Counted from the stretch's first letter, positions 45,776 through 54,857 are shown. The stretch is 64,000 nucleotides of DNA from Advenella mimigardefordensis DPN7 (GCF_000521505.1 NZ_CP003915.1:3596001-3660000); one strand, 5' to 3'. Notes: generated from the sequence alone by a model not told the origin. A program made the numbers and translations.

Positions 45776-46522
45776 CTACCTATCAAAGCTTAAATTCGGG
45801 TTACCTGGCGGCGAATATTGAAATTCAACGCTATTCTGTAAAATCGACTCTTTGTTAGTTTTATCTGCCAAATCAATAGCTAACTGCAGTATCCGAGCTA
45901 CTTGCTTCGGCCGTTCAGCGGTGAGTGTCGCATATACTCTAAAAATATAAAACCCGGCGACCAAGATCGACGCAGCAATAAGTAAAATCAAAGCTTTTGG
46001 CTCGGCTATTCCGACCAAGGTCACTGCGACCCCGAACAATACCGGAAGCAACCCCTTACTTTGGATAGCGCCAGAAAATACTTGAACTCTGTTTTCAAGC
46101 ACTAATATGTTACTTTCATACTGTACCAGTGAGAGCTTCAAGTATGCCGTCGGAAATTTAATTAGCTTATTAATATAGACGGCATCCTGAACCGTAGAAG
46201 TCGAATATATCTCCAAAAGGTTACTGTAAATTGGTTTGTTATATTTTTTAAAAGTTACAAAAAATAGTGCGGTTAGTGCCCAAGCCACAATACCAAGACC
46301 CATTAAGAACCATCGAAAATATTTTTCACCAATTAGTGCTGCCAAGAAGTCATGTTGCATATAGAGACTTACCGCAAGCACCAACCCCAACGCCAAACAC
46401 ATCCACCCTCGGTCAGATTTTTTCTGCTGGTCTTTATCTACCTGTACCAGGTATGACTCATTCGTCATTTCGGTCAAAATATCGGTGATTTCTTTCAATA
46501 TAGATCCGTCGAATTTTTGCAT
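45776..46522 (-). CDS. integral membrane protein of unknown function (cargo)
   Basis: A 248-residue protein with about four membrane helices in two pairs: MCLALGLVLAVSLYMQ and FLMGLGIVAWALTALFFVTF near residues 40-90, then VLFGVAVTLVGIAEP and LILLIAASILVAGFYIF near 155-200. The N-terminus (DGSILKEITDILTEMTNES) and the tail are soluble. I do not recognise the family. It lies 27 bp upstream of the antitoxin gene and could be an effector of a defence pair, but this is speculation. Confidence 0.55.
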   Translation of the reverse strand: MQKFDGSILKEITDILTEMTNESYLVQVDKDQQKKSDRGWMCLALGLVLAVSLYMQHDFLAALIGEKYFRWFLMGLGIVAWALTALFFVTFKKYNKPIYSNLLEIYSTSTVQDAVYINKLIKFPTAYLKLSLVQYESNILVLENRVQVFSGAIQSKGLLPVLFGVAVTLVGIAEPKALILLIAASILVAGFYIFRVYATLTAERPKQVARILQLAIDLADKTNKESILQNSVEFQYSPPGNPNLSFDR

Positions 46523-46712
46523 TATCTTCTAAACATGAGTTATTAAAAAGACAATATAGCCCGATATCGACTGCATCACAGTATTCGTTGCTTTGATATT
46601 CATCACTTTATGATCTCTATTGCTCCCTATTCTCTTCTTGTACATAAAAAATTGAACTCAGGTATCAGGGCTTGCCCACGAGCCCAACCTCTCCAATGCC
46701 TCAATCTCCGTT

Positions 46713-47384
46713 TCAAACGGCAATCGATTCCTTGGAACAGGATGGGTTGAAACCCCATTCTCTTTCTCCCAGCTCCAAAAATCGCTCGATTGCTGCATCT
46801 ATAGCTGGCTGATTTATTACTTCTTTATCTACAACAATATACAATCCAATACCATAGACATAGCTCCGGTCATGACTGTAGGATTCGTAAATAGGTGGTG
46901 GCTCATTATGAATAATGTCGGTTTCTAGTTTCCGACACATCTCATGATATGTAAGTCCGCCAAATTTCTCAAAGCGCCTCTCCTCTTTCTCAGCACGAGA
47001 ATAGCCAAGCACTTCTCCCGTAGGAGACCATTGAACTGGCACAAACTCAACGTTAAATACCTCTTCAAGCTCTTCGTCTGTCAGCATGTCAGTCGCACGA
47101 TTACGAGCTAAGTCATTGACTTCATCCCAAAAAGCCTTACGAGCAGTTATTATTATGGCGTTCCATATAGTGAGCTTGTCCTTACCTAAAAAGTAGAAAG
47201 AAAACGACTGATCGTAAATCTCCGGACGACCAGGCTCATTTAGCATAGCCCTACTAGTAAAGCCCCCGCCGTATTCATAAATATATTGATCAATCTGCTG
47301 TTGAAGGCGGGTTGCTTCAGCTTGCCTGTCTTCTAAAGGCAATTCGACAAACGGCCTAAATTTTGCATTTTTTATGCGATTCAT
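46713..47384 (-). CDS. hypothetical protein (transposon cargo)
   Basis: A 223-residue soluble protein without recognised motifs; it contains ITARKAFWDEVNDLARNRA, an acidic TDEELEEVFNVEF and a Tyr-rich EPPPIYESYSHDRSYVYG. It is the first gene behind tniQ2 on the same strand with a gap of about 75 bp, a place where Tn7-like elements carry variable cargo. Coding potential is good over the whole length. Function unknown. Confidence 0.55.
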   Translation of the reverse strand: MNRIKNAKFRPFVELPLEDRQAEATRLQQQIDQYIYEYGGGFTSRAMLNEPGRPEIYDQSFSFYFLGKDKLTIWNAIIITARKAFWDEVNDLARNRATDMLTDEELEEVFNVEFVPVQWSPTGEVLGYSRAEKEERRFEKFGGLTYHEMCRKLETDIIHNEPPPIYESYSHDRSYVYGIGLYIVVDKEVINQPAIDAAIERFLELGEREWGFNPSCSKESIAV

Positions 47385-47460
47385 AGTGACTTCCTAATTA
47401 CTCTGAGTCTAAAAAAGAATGCTGAATCCTTAAACACCTCAAGTGACAAACCATAACGCA

Positions 47461-48351
47461 CTAAGCCTTACCTACGATCCTGTGCCAGTGCCCATTCAAT
47501 CCAAAAGAATACAGTTCAAAAAGCATATTAGATTTAGGGGGTAATTTTCTATTCATGGGACGCTCATCCAAGTATCTCGTGTTAGGAAACCTACCTCGCC
47601 TCATTTCTTTTAAAGCTGATTCGTAATTCCTTCGCATTTCAGAAACAGTGAAATCTCCCAATTCGCACAACGATAGAATTAAGAATATTGGAAGGCATTT
47701 AAGCTGAAAATTTTCGTCAAATCCCCGTACTTTAAACCGGCCATTTAAACAAGCGCTAGTAATTACATCCTGTAGCTCTAAATAATTGGCTAAATTTTTG
47801 CTTTGGATAGGTTTACTCCCTGCGTCACTGAGTGCCGTACCACAACGGTAGCAGAAACCCATAATTGACCCATTTTCTCCACTAACATACCGCTTGTTCA
47901 AACGCTTGTTAATATTTATTCTTTGACCGCAACTGTGACAACAATCGAGCAGTTTAATTCTATGTCTAGGGCAGACCTCATAATGTCTGAATCGCCATGT
48001 CCACCGCCAATACGGTACGAAATCGGTTTCCAGGCAGCGCGGGCAGTATTTATAATACCCTTTGTCACGATCTGAGCTTAGAAACAGCCAAAGCAAATTT
48101 TGCTCCCGCAAATGAGAAAATCTTGTCGTAAAAAAGAAGATGTCATTATCTGTAAGCTGCGTACCTTGTATCAACTGTACCAGATCGGAGTATTCAACAT
48201 CTAGATCGTAGTCTTTTTTTTGTTGTATAGAGAGGCCTCTCATCAATATCCCCGGGTCAACGGAATGCATCTGACACAGTCGAGCTATATATGAGGCTAA
48301 CGACTCATCCAAAATAAGTTCTGGTACAAACAACAAATTTCGACTAATCAT
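47461..48351 (-). CDS. tniQ: TniQ-family target-selection protein 2
   Basis: A 296-residue TniQ/TnsD-type protein. SLASYIARLCQMHSVDP is the family's N-terminal motif, YCPRCLETDFVPYWRWTWRF the first zinc-ribbon part, EVCPRHRIKLLDCCHSCGQ the second and FCYRCG another. I chose ATG 48351, which overlaps the tniQ1 stop (ATGATTAG), so the genes are coupled; the longer frame from 48393 adds an unrelated start. Elements with two TniQ proteins usually use one for a fixed site and the other for mobile or other targets. The partner roles here are unknown. Confidence 0.85.
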   Translation of the reverse strand: MISRNLLFVPELILDESLASYIARLCQMHSVDPGILMRGLSIQQKKDYDLDVEYSDLVQLIQGTQLTDNDIFFFTTRFSHLREQNLLWLFLSSDRDKGYYKYCPRCLETDFVPYWRWTWRFRHYEVCPRHRIKLLDCCHSCGQRININKRLNKRYVSGENGSIMGFCYRCGTALSDAGSKPIQSKNLANYLELQDVITSACLNGRFKVRGFDENFQLKCLPIFLILSLCELGDFTVSEMRRNYESALKEMRRGRFPNTRYLDERPMNRKLPPKSNMLFELYSFGLNGHWHRIVGKA

Positions 48352-49360
48352 AAAACATATCCATCTGAAAGCTATTGGTAATGGATTTGTCAATTTTCTC
48401 CAGCCTAGCTACCCTCTGGAATAGCAGAGATATCTTTTCTTGCTCTGCTTGACTACTATGAATGCAAATATCCGCTACCTCTTTCAAATGTAAAGAAGCA
48501 CTAGTGAATCGGTTAGCGCGGTCCTCATACAAATCACTGATTCGTAAAAATGCGCGCTGAACCACTTGCACTGCCTCTTTACTACTTAAAACTCTTGTCA
48601 ACTTACCGGGTCTGAAATTACTGACGTGCTCTGGCCCACTACTGATACCAAGTGCGCGTATCAACCTAACCAAGACATCGAGCGATAAATTGGCAAGAAA
48701 TGCGTACGGAATCCCCCTTTCCGGCGACATGCGAATGTCTGACAGTAGGCAGAATAAAGTTGAACTAAGCCACAGTTCTGCTTCACTGGGCGCTTCCAAC
48801 TCTGCCCCCTCCAAACGCATTCCGCAGTTGCACTCAAGCAAACTTGGTCGACGCCAAGTTAACTTTCTGAAACATTTTGGACATTGATCCAGTAATCTCG
48901 TGTAATGCACAGGGCATGCCGTTACCAATGAAAGCTCCCAGAGTGCTTGCGCAAATCCAGTATTAAGTAAACATAGCGGACATACTTGAGTCCAGCTTCT
49001 CCGTACGTGATACGGTCGCGTTAGTATGCAGTCTTTAAATACCGTGATAATATGCCCCTTCTCTCGGTAGGACTTCGGTATCGCTTTCCCAACGTCGATG
49101 GGATTACCGCCGAATAGATAGGCGATTTTGCCAGCCACTTCATTAGGCAGATATCGATGCCCAAGTGAAGCCATGCTCCGAGCAAGTTGGCTAAACTGTA
49201 TTCCATTGGCCTCAGTCATTCGCAATGCATAACCATTTCCAGACTCATCGGGTTTCAGGTCATCTTGAATTGGCAGCGGTCGCCCTAGGATTGGATCAAG
49301 AAAAAGTTGCAAAGGGGCTCTCCTGAGCTGATTCGGGTCCAAATACCAGCTCATAAGCAC
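48344..49360 (-). CDS. tniQ: TniQ-family target-selection protein 1
   Basis: A 338-residue TniQ protein: YALRMTEANGIQFSQLARSM at the start, then the zinc-binding set QVCPLCLLNTGFAQALWEL, TACPVHYTRLLDQCPKC and LLECNCG. The N-terminal DDL/GNGYALR region is the typical TniQ opening. It overlaps the tnsC stop by 65 bp at the 5' side. TniQ proteins bring the target DNA to TnsC; with TnsA/B this gives targeted insertion. Confidence 0.87.
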   Translation of the reverse strand: MLMSWYLDPNQLRRAPLQLFLDPILGRPLPIQDDLKPDESGNGYALRMTEANGIQFSQLARSMASLGHRYLPNEVAGKIAYLFGGNPIDVGKAIPKSYREKGHIITVFKDCILTRPYHVRRSWTQVCPLCLLNTGFAQALWELSLVTACPVHYTRLLDQCPKCFRKLTWRRPSLLECNCGMRLEGAELEAPSEAELWLSSTLFCLLSDIRMSPERGIPYAFLANLSLDVLVRLIRALGISSGPEHVSNFRPGKLTRVLSSKEAVQVVQRAFLRISDLYEDRANRFTSASLHLKEVADICIHSSQAEQEKISLLFQRVARLEKIDKSITNSFQMDMFYD

Positions 49361-50168
49361 GTCGAATTAACGAAATATCTACTTTTTCCCTTTTTTCCGT
49401 TACCCCAAGAATCACAATCTGAATGAGCAGAGATTTGAGCAAACGCGGCGTACCATTAGTCGCAGTAAAAAACTCTCTAGAGTACCGTTCATATATATCA
49501 GAAAGATCTATTTTCTCGCAGCTATCCGCTAATCCTTTCAGAAATACGAGCCAGTGCTTGTCATAACGGAATAGTCCTAGCCTTATTGAAGTTGGAACTC
49601 GAGTGGTAAGTTGAGGATCTATCCCTGTAAGTTGATCAAGCATTTCAGTCCCGATAAGGACAACGGGCACCGCAGTCTCATTCATGAGTCGTTTTACCCA
49701 GTCAACCACGATCGTCGAGACTTTTCCTTGCTGCAGAAAAATGTGTTGAAATTCATCGAGAACAATTAGTTTGACACCAAGGTCCTTAATTGAGCGGAGC
49801 AAAATTATATTAATTTCATTGTTTGTAGACGAGCGTGTAGTTACGAGTCCAGCATCGTACTGAAAATTAGATAGCAATTCATTCTGAATCTGCGCGACCG
49901 TTGGGCTTTCTTTTAGGGATGCATGTATTACGGCGAGCTTGTCCTTTAGGATCGGTAGCCCAATAATATTTTTACGCAGACATTGAAATAGGAAGGTCTT
50001 TCCGGATCCAGCGGGCGCAATAATTCGTACACCCGCAGGTGCACCAGTTGAATTACCGATTTGCACGACGTTCGAAATTAACGTTAATGCGTCATTAAAC
50101 TTAGGATGGCGTACAACCACTTCCCGCATAGCCTTACCAGCCACTAACGCGTCGTAACTATATTCCAT
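49296..50168 (-). CDS. tnsC: TnsC/TniB-type AAA+ ATPase
   Basis: A 290-residue ATPase: Walker A APAGSGKTF (G54-T58), Walker B LIVLDEFQHIF (D138-E139), then VVLIGTEMLDQL, a sensor-like region. At 290 residues it is much shorter than the 555-residue TnsC of Tn7 and resembles TniB of Tn5053-type elements. It is the ATP-dependent link between the target protein and the transposase. It starts 2 bp after the stop of the tnsB C-terminal frame. Confidence 0.88.
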   Translation of the reverse strand: MEYSYDALVAGKAMREVVVRHPKFNDALTLISNVVQIGNSTGAPAGVRIIAPAGSGKTFLFQCLRKNIIGLPILKDKLAVIHASLKESPTVAQIQNELLSNFQYDAGLVTTRSSTNNEINIILLRSIKDLGVKLIVLDEFQHIFLQQGKVSTIVVDWVKRLMNETAVPVVLIGTEMLDQLTGIDPQLTTRVPTSIRLGLFRYDKHWLVFLKGLADSCEKIDLSDIYERYSREFFTATNGTPRLLKSLLIQIVILGVTEKREKVDISLIRRAYELVFGPESAQESPFATFS

Positions 50169-50170
50169 AA

Positions 50171-50632
50171 TCAGCCCTCCATCTCGTCTAGACGTATGAT
50201 TGTTATGTCAGGAAGATCATCGAGAGTTAGCGTCGGCATACCTTCTGGGATTTCGTTCACAAGTGAGTCGATTTGCTCCGAGCTTAGTTTTTTAGCTGGT
50301 GATTTGAAGTTGCTTTGTTCGTTAATGATTGCCATTTTTTTCGCCTCCCGGAGGCTGAGTTTTCCGGCCTTGATCTTCTTTTGCCATCCCTTCTTCAGTG
50401 CGTAAATCGCATCTTGATAGTGCTCTAACTTCCTGGATCTTCTAAGATCTAATGCCTTACTCATTCGAATTATGCGATGTGCAGTCAAAGATAGGCCGTC
50501 CGCGTAAGATTTCTGCAATACCGGAACCCACAGCCATGTTTTTTCTTTGGGCTCCTGAACCCAAATTCCACCTAAATTCTCAGGGTCTAATCGCGCATCC
50601 ACGTCGAATTTTGGACCATATTTTTTTGCCAT
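50171..50632 (-). pseudogene. tnsB: tnsB C-terminal part in shifted frame
   Basis: A 153-codon frame with the Mu-type C-terminal domain: FDVDARLDPENLGGIWVQEP and WVPVLQKSYADGLSLTAHR in pieces, then a helical tail with LKKGWQKKIKAG. Its natural reading begins in the A7 run, one frame back relative to the main tnsB frame, right where that frame loses similarity. A separate ATG (50632) with no ribosome site exists, so it could also be translated alone. Together the two parts give about 658 residues, close to full-length TnsB. The C-terminal tail normally contacts TnsC, so its loss would matter. Confidence 0.8.
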
Positions 50633-52146
50633 TTGGCCAATCCACGACTGCGATAATCTAAATAGAATTTCTCAATCCCTGCTTGGCTAACTTTTACTCT
50701 AGTAGGAATCGCCGCAAAAATATCCAACGCTCTCAAATCATCATTGAAAACAGGTGCTGGAACTTTCTTAAGACCCTCCTTCATCCTATCAAATGCGCAG
50801 TCTTGAGTGCGATCTGATATTTTGAATGGATAAATGTCTACAGCCCATTTGATTAACGCAGCATGCAAATCGTCAAAAGCAATAGAAGCCGTCTTCTTGG
50901 GATCAATGGGCTTATGAACTCCCTGAATCAATTCGGACCTTCCATAACGCGGAAGTGCATTGACGACAGACAACATAGACCGTTCCACTCCGGGTTTAAA
51001 CCACGGTTTTCTAACTGGAGATCGTTCAACGTCAAATCCCATTTGTAATGCAATAGCATTTGCGTCTGCTGCATGAAATTCACTAGCATTATCAGTCAGC
51101 ATTGTTTGCCATAAACCTGGAGTAATCCACTCGTTCTTCAGCCCTAGCTCAGCCACAATTTTATTTTTTGGTGTTAACGCAAATTTAATCGCTCTAACTA
51201 CCCTAGCAACAGTCGTGCCTTCAAAAGAAATAACAAGACTAAGAATATATCCAGTGCACGAATCGATGATGATGGTAATGATTGGTCTTCCGAGCACAAT
51301 TCCAATCCTGGAATCAATTACATAGATGGACAGTTCAGTATGATCAATTTCCACCACTTGCAACGGATATTCTGCGTTTATTCCACCAATGGCGTGGCGC
51401 CATCTTGCGGCGGCAAAGGCGGCTCCCTCGCGAATCTTTTCTCTCTCGTACGGTGAGATTTGCCTAATTATCTTTTTTACCGTCGATATGCTCACATATG
51501 CGTCTTCTCCTAACCGAGTTCGCATCTCCGAAGAGAGGAAATTGTATGTGTCTTCTATACTCTTCCCGCTTCGTTGTAAATAGTACCGTGTTATAAACTC
51601 ATGGATTAAGTCTAACTTTTCCTGTCCTATTCTTTCCCCTATTTTCCGACTCATTCTTGGCTTAGGCAAGAGGCTACGATTGTCGCATCCGCTCTGATTA
51701 TATATACGTAGCCAATCCGCGACCGTCGTCGGAGCGGGAGGGTTTTTATCATTGGTATTGGCAGCTATAGTGGCAATCACTCTCGTAATCTGTCTTATGC
51801 AACCTTGCGTTACGCCCTCTTTTTTACAACGAAGAACATAATTAATTTTGCGTTCATACTTTGCTTTTGCTTTTGCAGAGAATCGAGCGGTGTCAATGAT
51901 TACATGTATGCTGGATTGCACGTTAGGCAATTTCACCGATATGGCATTACAAACGTGACTTCCTCCTTGGACAATAAGTTCTTTACGCTCAATCTTATCC
52001 AGTAACTCGTCTAGTGACATTTTCTCAATCAATCCAGTTTCCACATTTTCAAGCTGTATCAAATTCTCAGGGAGCATTCGCTGGAACTTCAACAGCTGCT
52101 TACCTCGTTGCAACACCAATCCATCTTTCAATTGAAACTTCGCCAT
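50587..52146 (-). CDS. tnsB: TnsB transposase, DDE part, truncated by a frameshift at A7
   Basis: A 519-residue frame of the retroviral-integrase-type transposase: N-terminal DNA-binding part, then the catalytic DDE residues D268 (VVEIDHTEL), D352 (MLTDNASEF) and E388 (FKPGVERSM). After about residue 505 the frame reads into unrelated sequence and stops at 50587, whereas the C-terminal domain continues in the -1 frame from GGCAAAAAAATATGG. ATG 52146 with GGACAG before it is chosen over a TTG at 52167. It overlaps tnsA by 46 bp. Either a programmed -1 frameshift, transcriptional slippage at the A7 run, a mutation, or a sequencing error explains the split. Confidence 0.88.
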   Translation of the reverse strand: MAKFQLKDGLVLQRGKQLLKFQRMLPENLIQLENVETGLIEKMSLDELLDKIERKELIVQGGSHVCNAISVKLPNVQSSIHVIIDTARFSAKAKAKYERKINYVLRCKKEGVTQGCIRQITRVIATIAANTNDKNPPAPTTVADWLRIYNQSGCDNRSLLPKPRMSRKIGERIGQEKLDLIHEFITRYYLQRSGKSIEDTYNFLSSEMRTRLGEDAYVSISTVKKIIRQISPYEREKIREGAAFAAARWRHAIGGINAEYPLQVVEIDHTELSIYVIDSRIGIVLGRPIITIIIDSCTGYILSLVISFEGTTVARVVRAIKFALTPKNKIVAELGLKNEWITPGLWQTMLTDNASEFHAADANAIALQMGFDVERSPVRKPWFKPGVERSMLSVVNALPRYGRSELIQGVHKPIDPKKTASIAFDDLHAALIKWAVDIYPFKISDRTQDCAFDRMKEGLKKVPAPVFNDDLRALDIFAAIPTRVKVSQAGIEKFYLDYRSRGLAKWQKNMVQNSTWMRD

Positions 52147-52747
52147 TTTCCTGTCCTTTATCGTCAATAATTAGTCCGTTTTCATTACATGCATCAATTT
52201 GTAGGTAACGATGACCAATTAGGTAATAGATGAATTCAATTGGAATACTCAATCGCCCGACAATTTCATTGACAGAAGCCGGAAGACGTAAGGAATTGAT
52301 TTTTTCCATTACCTCTGTTCTTGCAGATGACGAGTAGTAAGATTGAGAATATCGATGGACTAAACTGGCAAATTGTTTGCGCTTCTCGATGTGTTGATCT
52401 GTAATGAGAAAAAATTTCATGCCGTTTTGATCGAATTGGTGTTTAGCAGCTGAAATTTTGTCTTCGTATTTATCAACAAACACTGATGATTTGACTTCGA
52501 CTATATACCTTTGTGCATTCTTGTCTAAAAGCAAATAATCAGGCGTATACCTTCCGAATCCAGGTATATCAATTTGTATTGGCTGGGCGACAATTCGCCG
52601 GATGGAGGGATGTAGTAAAGCGATACGAACAAAATCGCGCTCAAGGCGGCTTTCGTATTCAATTGGCTCAGATTGAACGTGGGTACAAACCACGTATCCC
52701 ACTCGCCGATGCGGCGAGCGGTGGACTAGTTTTCTAACTTGTTTCAT
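52100..52747 (-). CDS. tnsA: TnsA endonuclease
   Basis: A 215-residue TnsA: the restriction-like active site has E36 (ESRLERDF), D70 (GRYTPDYLL) and E84-V-K86 (YIVEVKSS). The C-terminal winged helix follows (SVNEIVGRLSIPIEFIYYLI). TnsA cuts the 5' strands, so together with TnsB it allows cut-and-paste transposition with no cointegrate. It overlaps tnsB by 46 bp and begins the tnsA-tnsB-tnsC-tniQ-tniQ operon. Confidence 0.9.
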   Translation of the reverse strand: MKQVRKLVHRSPHRRVGYVVCTHVQSEPIEYESRLERDFVRIALLHPSIRRIVAQPIQIDIPGFGRYTPDYLLLDKNAQRYIVEVKSSVFVDKYEDKISAAKHQFDQNGMKFFLITDQHIEKRKQFASLVHRYSQSYYSSSARTEVMEKINSLRLPASVNEIVGRLSIPIEFIYYLIGHRYLQIDACNENGLIIDDKGQENGEVSIERWIGVATR

Positions 52748-52893
52748 AATCTTCTCTTTATATAGACGTGACTAACCAGCTTGACACCATCAATAAAAAG
52801 AGAGATACTTTACCTGTGAGAGCAGTACCTCCTCACTATGAGGATGACAAGACCGGCGCTTCTTAGAAGTTGTCCGGTTTTTTCATTTACATT

Positions 52894-53151
52894 TCATTTC
52901 TCCTTTATCCCAAGGTCGCCTTTCGCAATTTGGCTCTCTAGCCATGCAGATACTGAAGCGGTCCGAACATACCTTCCCTTCCGCCCATCAAGCTCGATTT
53001 CCCGAAAAGGCAATAAGCCCTTACTTCGTGCCTTTCTATATGCGGATGCGGATGTATAGCTGGCTACTTTCCATACCTTTGTTGAATGAATAAAGTAGCC
53101 ATATTGTTCCAATAAATTTTCATAGATACTTTCGCGTTTGCCATCCATCAT
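52894..53151 (-). CDS. small HTH protein upstream of tnsA
   Basis: An 85-residue DNA-binding protein, chosen start ATG 53151 (AGGGG upstream; a longer GTG start is unsupported). WKVASYTSASAYRKARSKGLLPFRE is a MerR/AlpA-like winged helix, the RKARSKGLLPF stretch resembling the wing. It lies 150 bp upstream of tnsA on the same strand, so it is probably the regulator of the tns genes or an excisionase-like factor. Known for such elements: small HTH regulators near the ends of Tn7-like and CAST elements. Confidence 0.6.
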   Translation of the reverse strand: MMDGKRESIYENLLEQYGYFIHSTKVWKVASYTSASAYRKARSKGLLPFREIELDGRKGRYVRTASVSAWLESQIAKGDLGIKEK

Positions 53152-53384
53152 CTGGCCCCTACATTCGTCTCTCGCCACATTTCACACTTTAAACAGTAGC
53201 GTATCCAATTATTAGAACTTGTGACACCGTCCTTTTTTTTGCAAAATTTAAGTTTCAAATGAAAATTTATTCAATATAATCATAATCTTAAAATTTTCTA
53301 AACTAGAAAAATCTTTGGTTATGAAAAAAAAACGATACAAATCATATTCTCAACCAAACAGCTCGGGTTTGGTGCCATGAATTA

Positions 53385-54350
53385 ATGATCAGGACCAATT
53401 GCGCGAATTCCTCTCAATTGGAAAAAGTATTAGATAATATTTTTGATTCACCATCAGAACGTTCATCGAATAAATACTATAAATACTGGATGGCATTGCG
53501 ATCCCCTCGCCCAAGCGTAATCGCCCGATGTGAAAAGAAAGTTCGCGATAGCGCCTGGTTAATGAATAATCTTTTATGGACAGCCATCAATCTAGAATCG
53601 CTAGACGACAATCTAGCTCGTCTGCTGCTGTCGAAGCTAGATACCCGTTATTTAAACAATGTAGGCAAGGATTGGTATCGGTCGGTTAACTTGTATCGTG
53701 ATTCCTTCACGGACAAAATCCTGAGATTAACCACTTTAGATTCACTCGCTATTTTAGTCATACTGATCAAATTGGCACACCAACAAGGCGACCAACTACA
53801 CGAAGTACGGATCGCGAAACAGTTATATCGTGGATTATTAATGATCGGTGCTCAATTGACAGAGCAAAACTTCATTTTGGAATCTTTCTTTTCCCTATTT
53901 GATAAATTCGTATTTAATCGAATAAATTGGGGAGATAGAAAACCGATAATGGATTTTCAGTTTTACCGTTTTGGTGTTCGATATTTAGATAGCCTATACC
54001 CAATAAAAGAGAATCTAGGACTTACCTTAGTTGATAAGACAGATAAGCAATACATTCTGGATCGATGTGAGTGTTTACTACCAGGCTTACTGGGTCAACG
54101 CAACCAGTCAAATATAGAGTCTCTTAATTTTATGTTAATGCCTAAGGATATCGAATATCGAAATTTATCTGACTATGATAATCTCGACGACTATATCGGT
54201 GTTTGGGTAACGGATCTAACAGCAATGAATTATTCTTTTGAGGATAACTCAATGTCATATTATAGAAATCGATACCTACATACAAAATTAATTGATTTTA
54301 TCTTTAGTGAGCCGGGAATATTTGTAAACAATTCGGCAAATAAAAACTGA
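53385..54350 (+). CDS. hypothetical protein at the tnsA-side end of the transposon
   Basis: A 321-residue, helical protein of unknown family, transcribed towards the right end and divergent from the HTH gene. It has no transmembrane helix or signal peptide. Stretches such as YKYWMALRSPRPSVIARCEKKV and SLAILVILIKLAHQQGDQ recall nothing I know. An ATGAATTAATG just before the start forms a start-stop pair that may tune translation. AT-rich, and coding over its full length. It lies within the transposon, so it may be cargo or an element-specific factor. Confidence 0.55.
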   Translation: MIRTNCANSSQLEKVLDNIFDSPSERSSNKYYKYWMALRSPRPSVIARCEKKVRDSAWLMNNLLWTAINLESLDDNLARLLLSKLDTRYLNNVGKDWYRSVNLYRDSFTDKILRLTTLDSLAILVILIKLAHQQGDQLHEVRIAKQLYRGLLMIGAQLTEQNFILESFFSLFDKFVFNRINWGDRKPIMDFQFYRFGVRYLDSLYPIKENLGLTLVDKTDKQYILDRCECLLPGLLGQRNQSNIESLNFMLMPKDIEYRNLSDYDNLDDYIGVWVTDLTAMNYSFEDNSMSYYRNRYLHTKLIDFIFSEPGIFVNNSANKN

Positions 54351-54750
54351 AAACGCTCAACAATAGATACTATTTTTTCGAAACATGTTGCTTCCCGACC
54401 ATGATGTAGAATAGCGTCCATTACCCACAAAAGAGCTTCGAATAATCTATGTTGTATCAGCTCAAACGTGGTCTGGTTCTTCTATACTCAGATTTTTCAG
54501 CAAAAAAACAGAGTTAGGCTTCTTATCTTGATATTTTCCGAATTACGAGCTCCATAGCGTCAGATTTTCCGGAACGAGTCATTATGTGCACCCGTGTTTT
54601 TCTCCTCTATTAAGAGACAAAAAATCGAATTTTTCGATGAAATTTGCCATTTAATCTTAAGCTATTGATTTAAATAAAAAAATAAATCATCACAAAATAA
54701 TCGCTCTGAATATAAAGTAGCCAGACTCTGATTCTAAGAAAACTTCGACA
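54351..54750 (-). repeat. right transposon end and AT-rich region
   Basis: No gene seen in 400 bp. The terminal repeat is read inward from 54750 as TGTCGAAGTTTTC. Inside, TTCTTATCTTGATATT (54520-54535) matches the left-end repeat at 38409-38424 in 15 of 16 positions, and ATCGAA-TTT-TTCGAT (54624-54638) is a small inverted repeat. Presumed TnsB-binding region. Confidence 0.7.
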
Positions 54751-54755
54751 GTAAA
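54751..54755. repeat. target-site duplication, right copy (GTAAA)
   Basis: GTAAA directly follows the ACA end of the right inverted repeat and is identical to 38339-38343. Confidence 0.9.
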
Positions 54756-54829
54756 TAGTAATAGCTCCAAACTGAATGACAATCGTCCCCTCCCTCCGTG
54801 TCAAAAATGTAACAACCCATCTTTCCCTC

Positions 54830-54857
54830 TTGAAACTACGCTATTCATCCCTATAAT
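54830..54857 (+). promoter_or_regulatory. sigma-70 promoter of groESL
   Basis: TTGAAA (54830-54835), a 16-bp spacer and TATAAT (54852-54857). The transposon end lies about 80 bp upstream, so the promoter is intact. Confidence 0.85.

Larger units (their letters stand above)
38344..54750. mobile_element. complete Tn7-like transposon, 16.4 kb
   Basis: Both ends are defined from sequence. Left end 38344: TGTCGACGTTTTC; right end, read inward from 54750: TGTCGAAGTTTTC, 12 of 13 identical and starting with the TGT typical of Tn7-like elements. Flanking bases are GTAAA on both sides (38339-38343 and 54751-54755), the 5-bp duplication expected for Tn7-like transposition. Inside lie tnsA, tnsB (frameshifted), a short tnsC, two tniQ genes and a small HTH gene, all leftward, plus cargo: retron module, helicase, antitoxin and unknown genes. 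The region is more AT-rich than the flanks. No TnsE, Cas gene or CRISPR was seen. The tnsA-side end faces groES. Confidence 0.93.

Noticed and set aside
38344..54750. CRISPR-associated transposon (CAST)
   Set aside because: No Cas gene or CRISPR repeat-spacer array is visible, so RNA-guided targeting is not supported.
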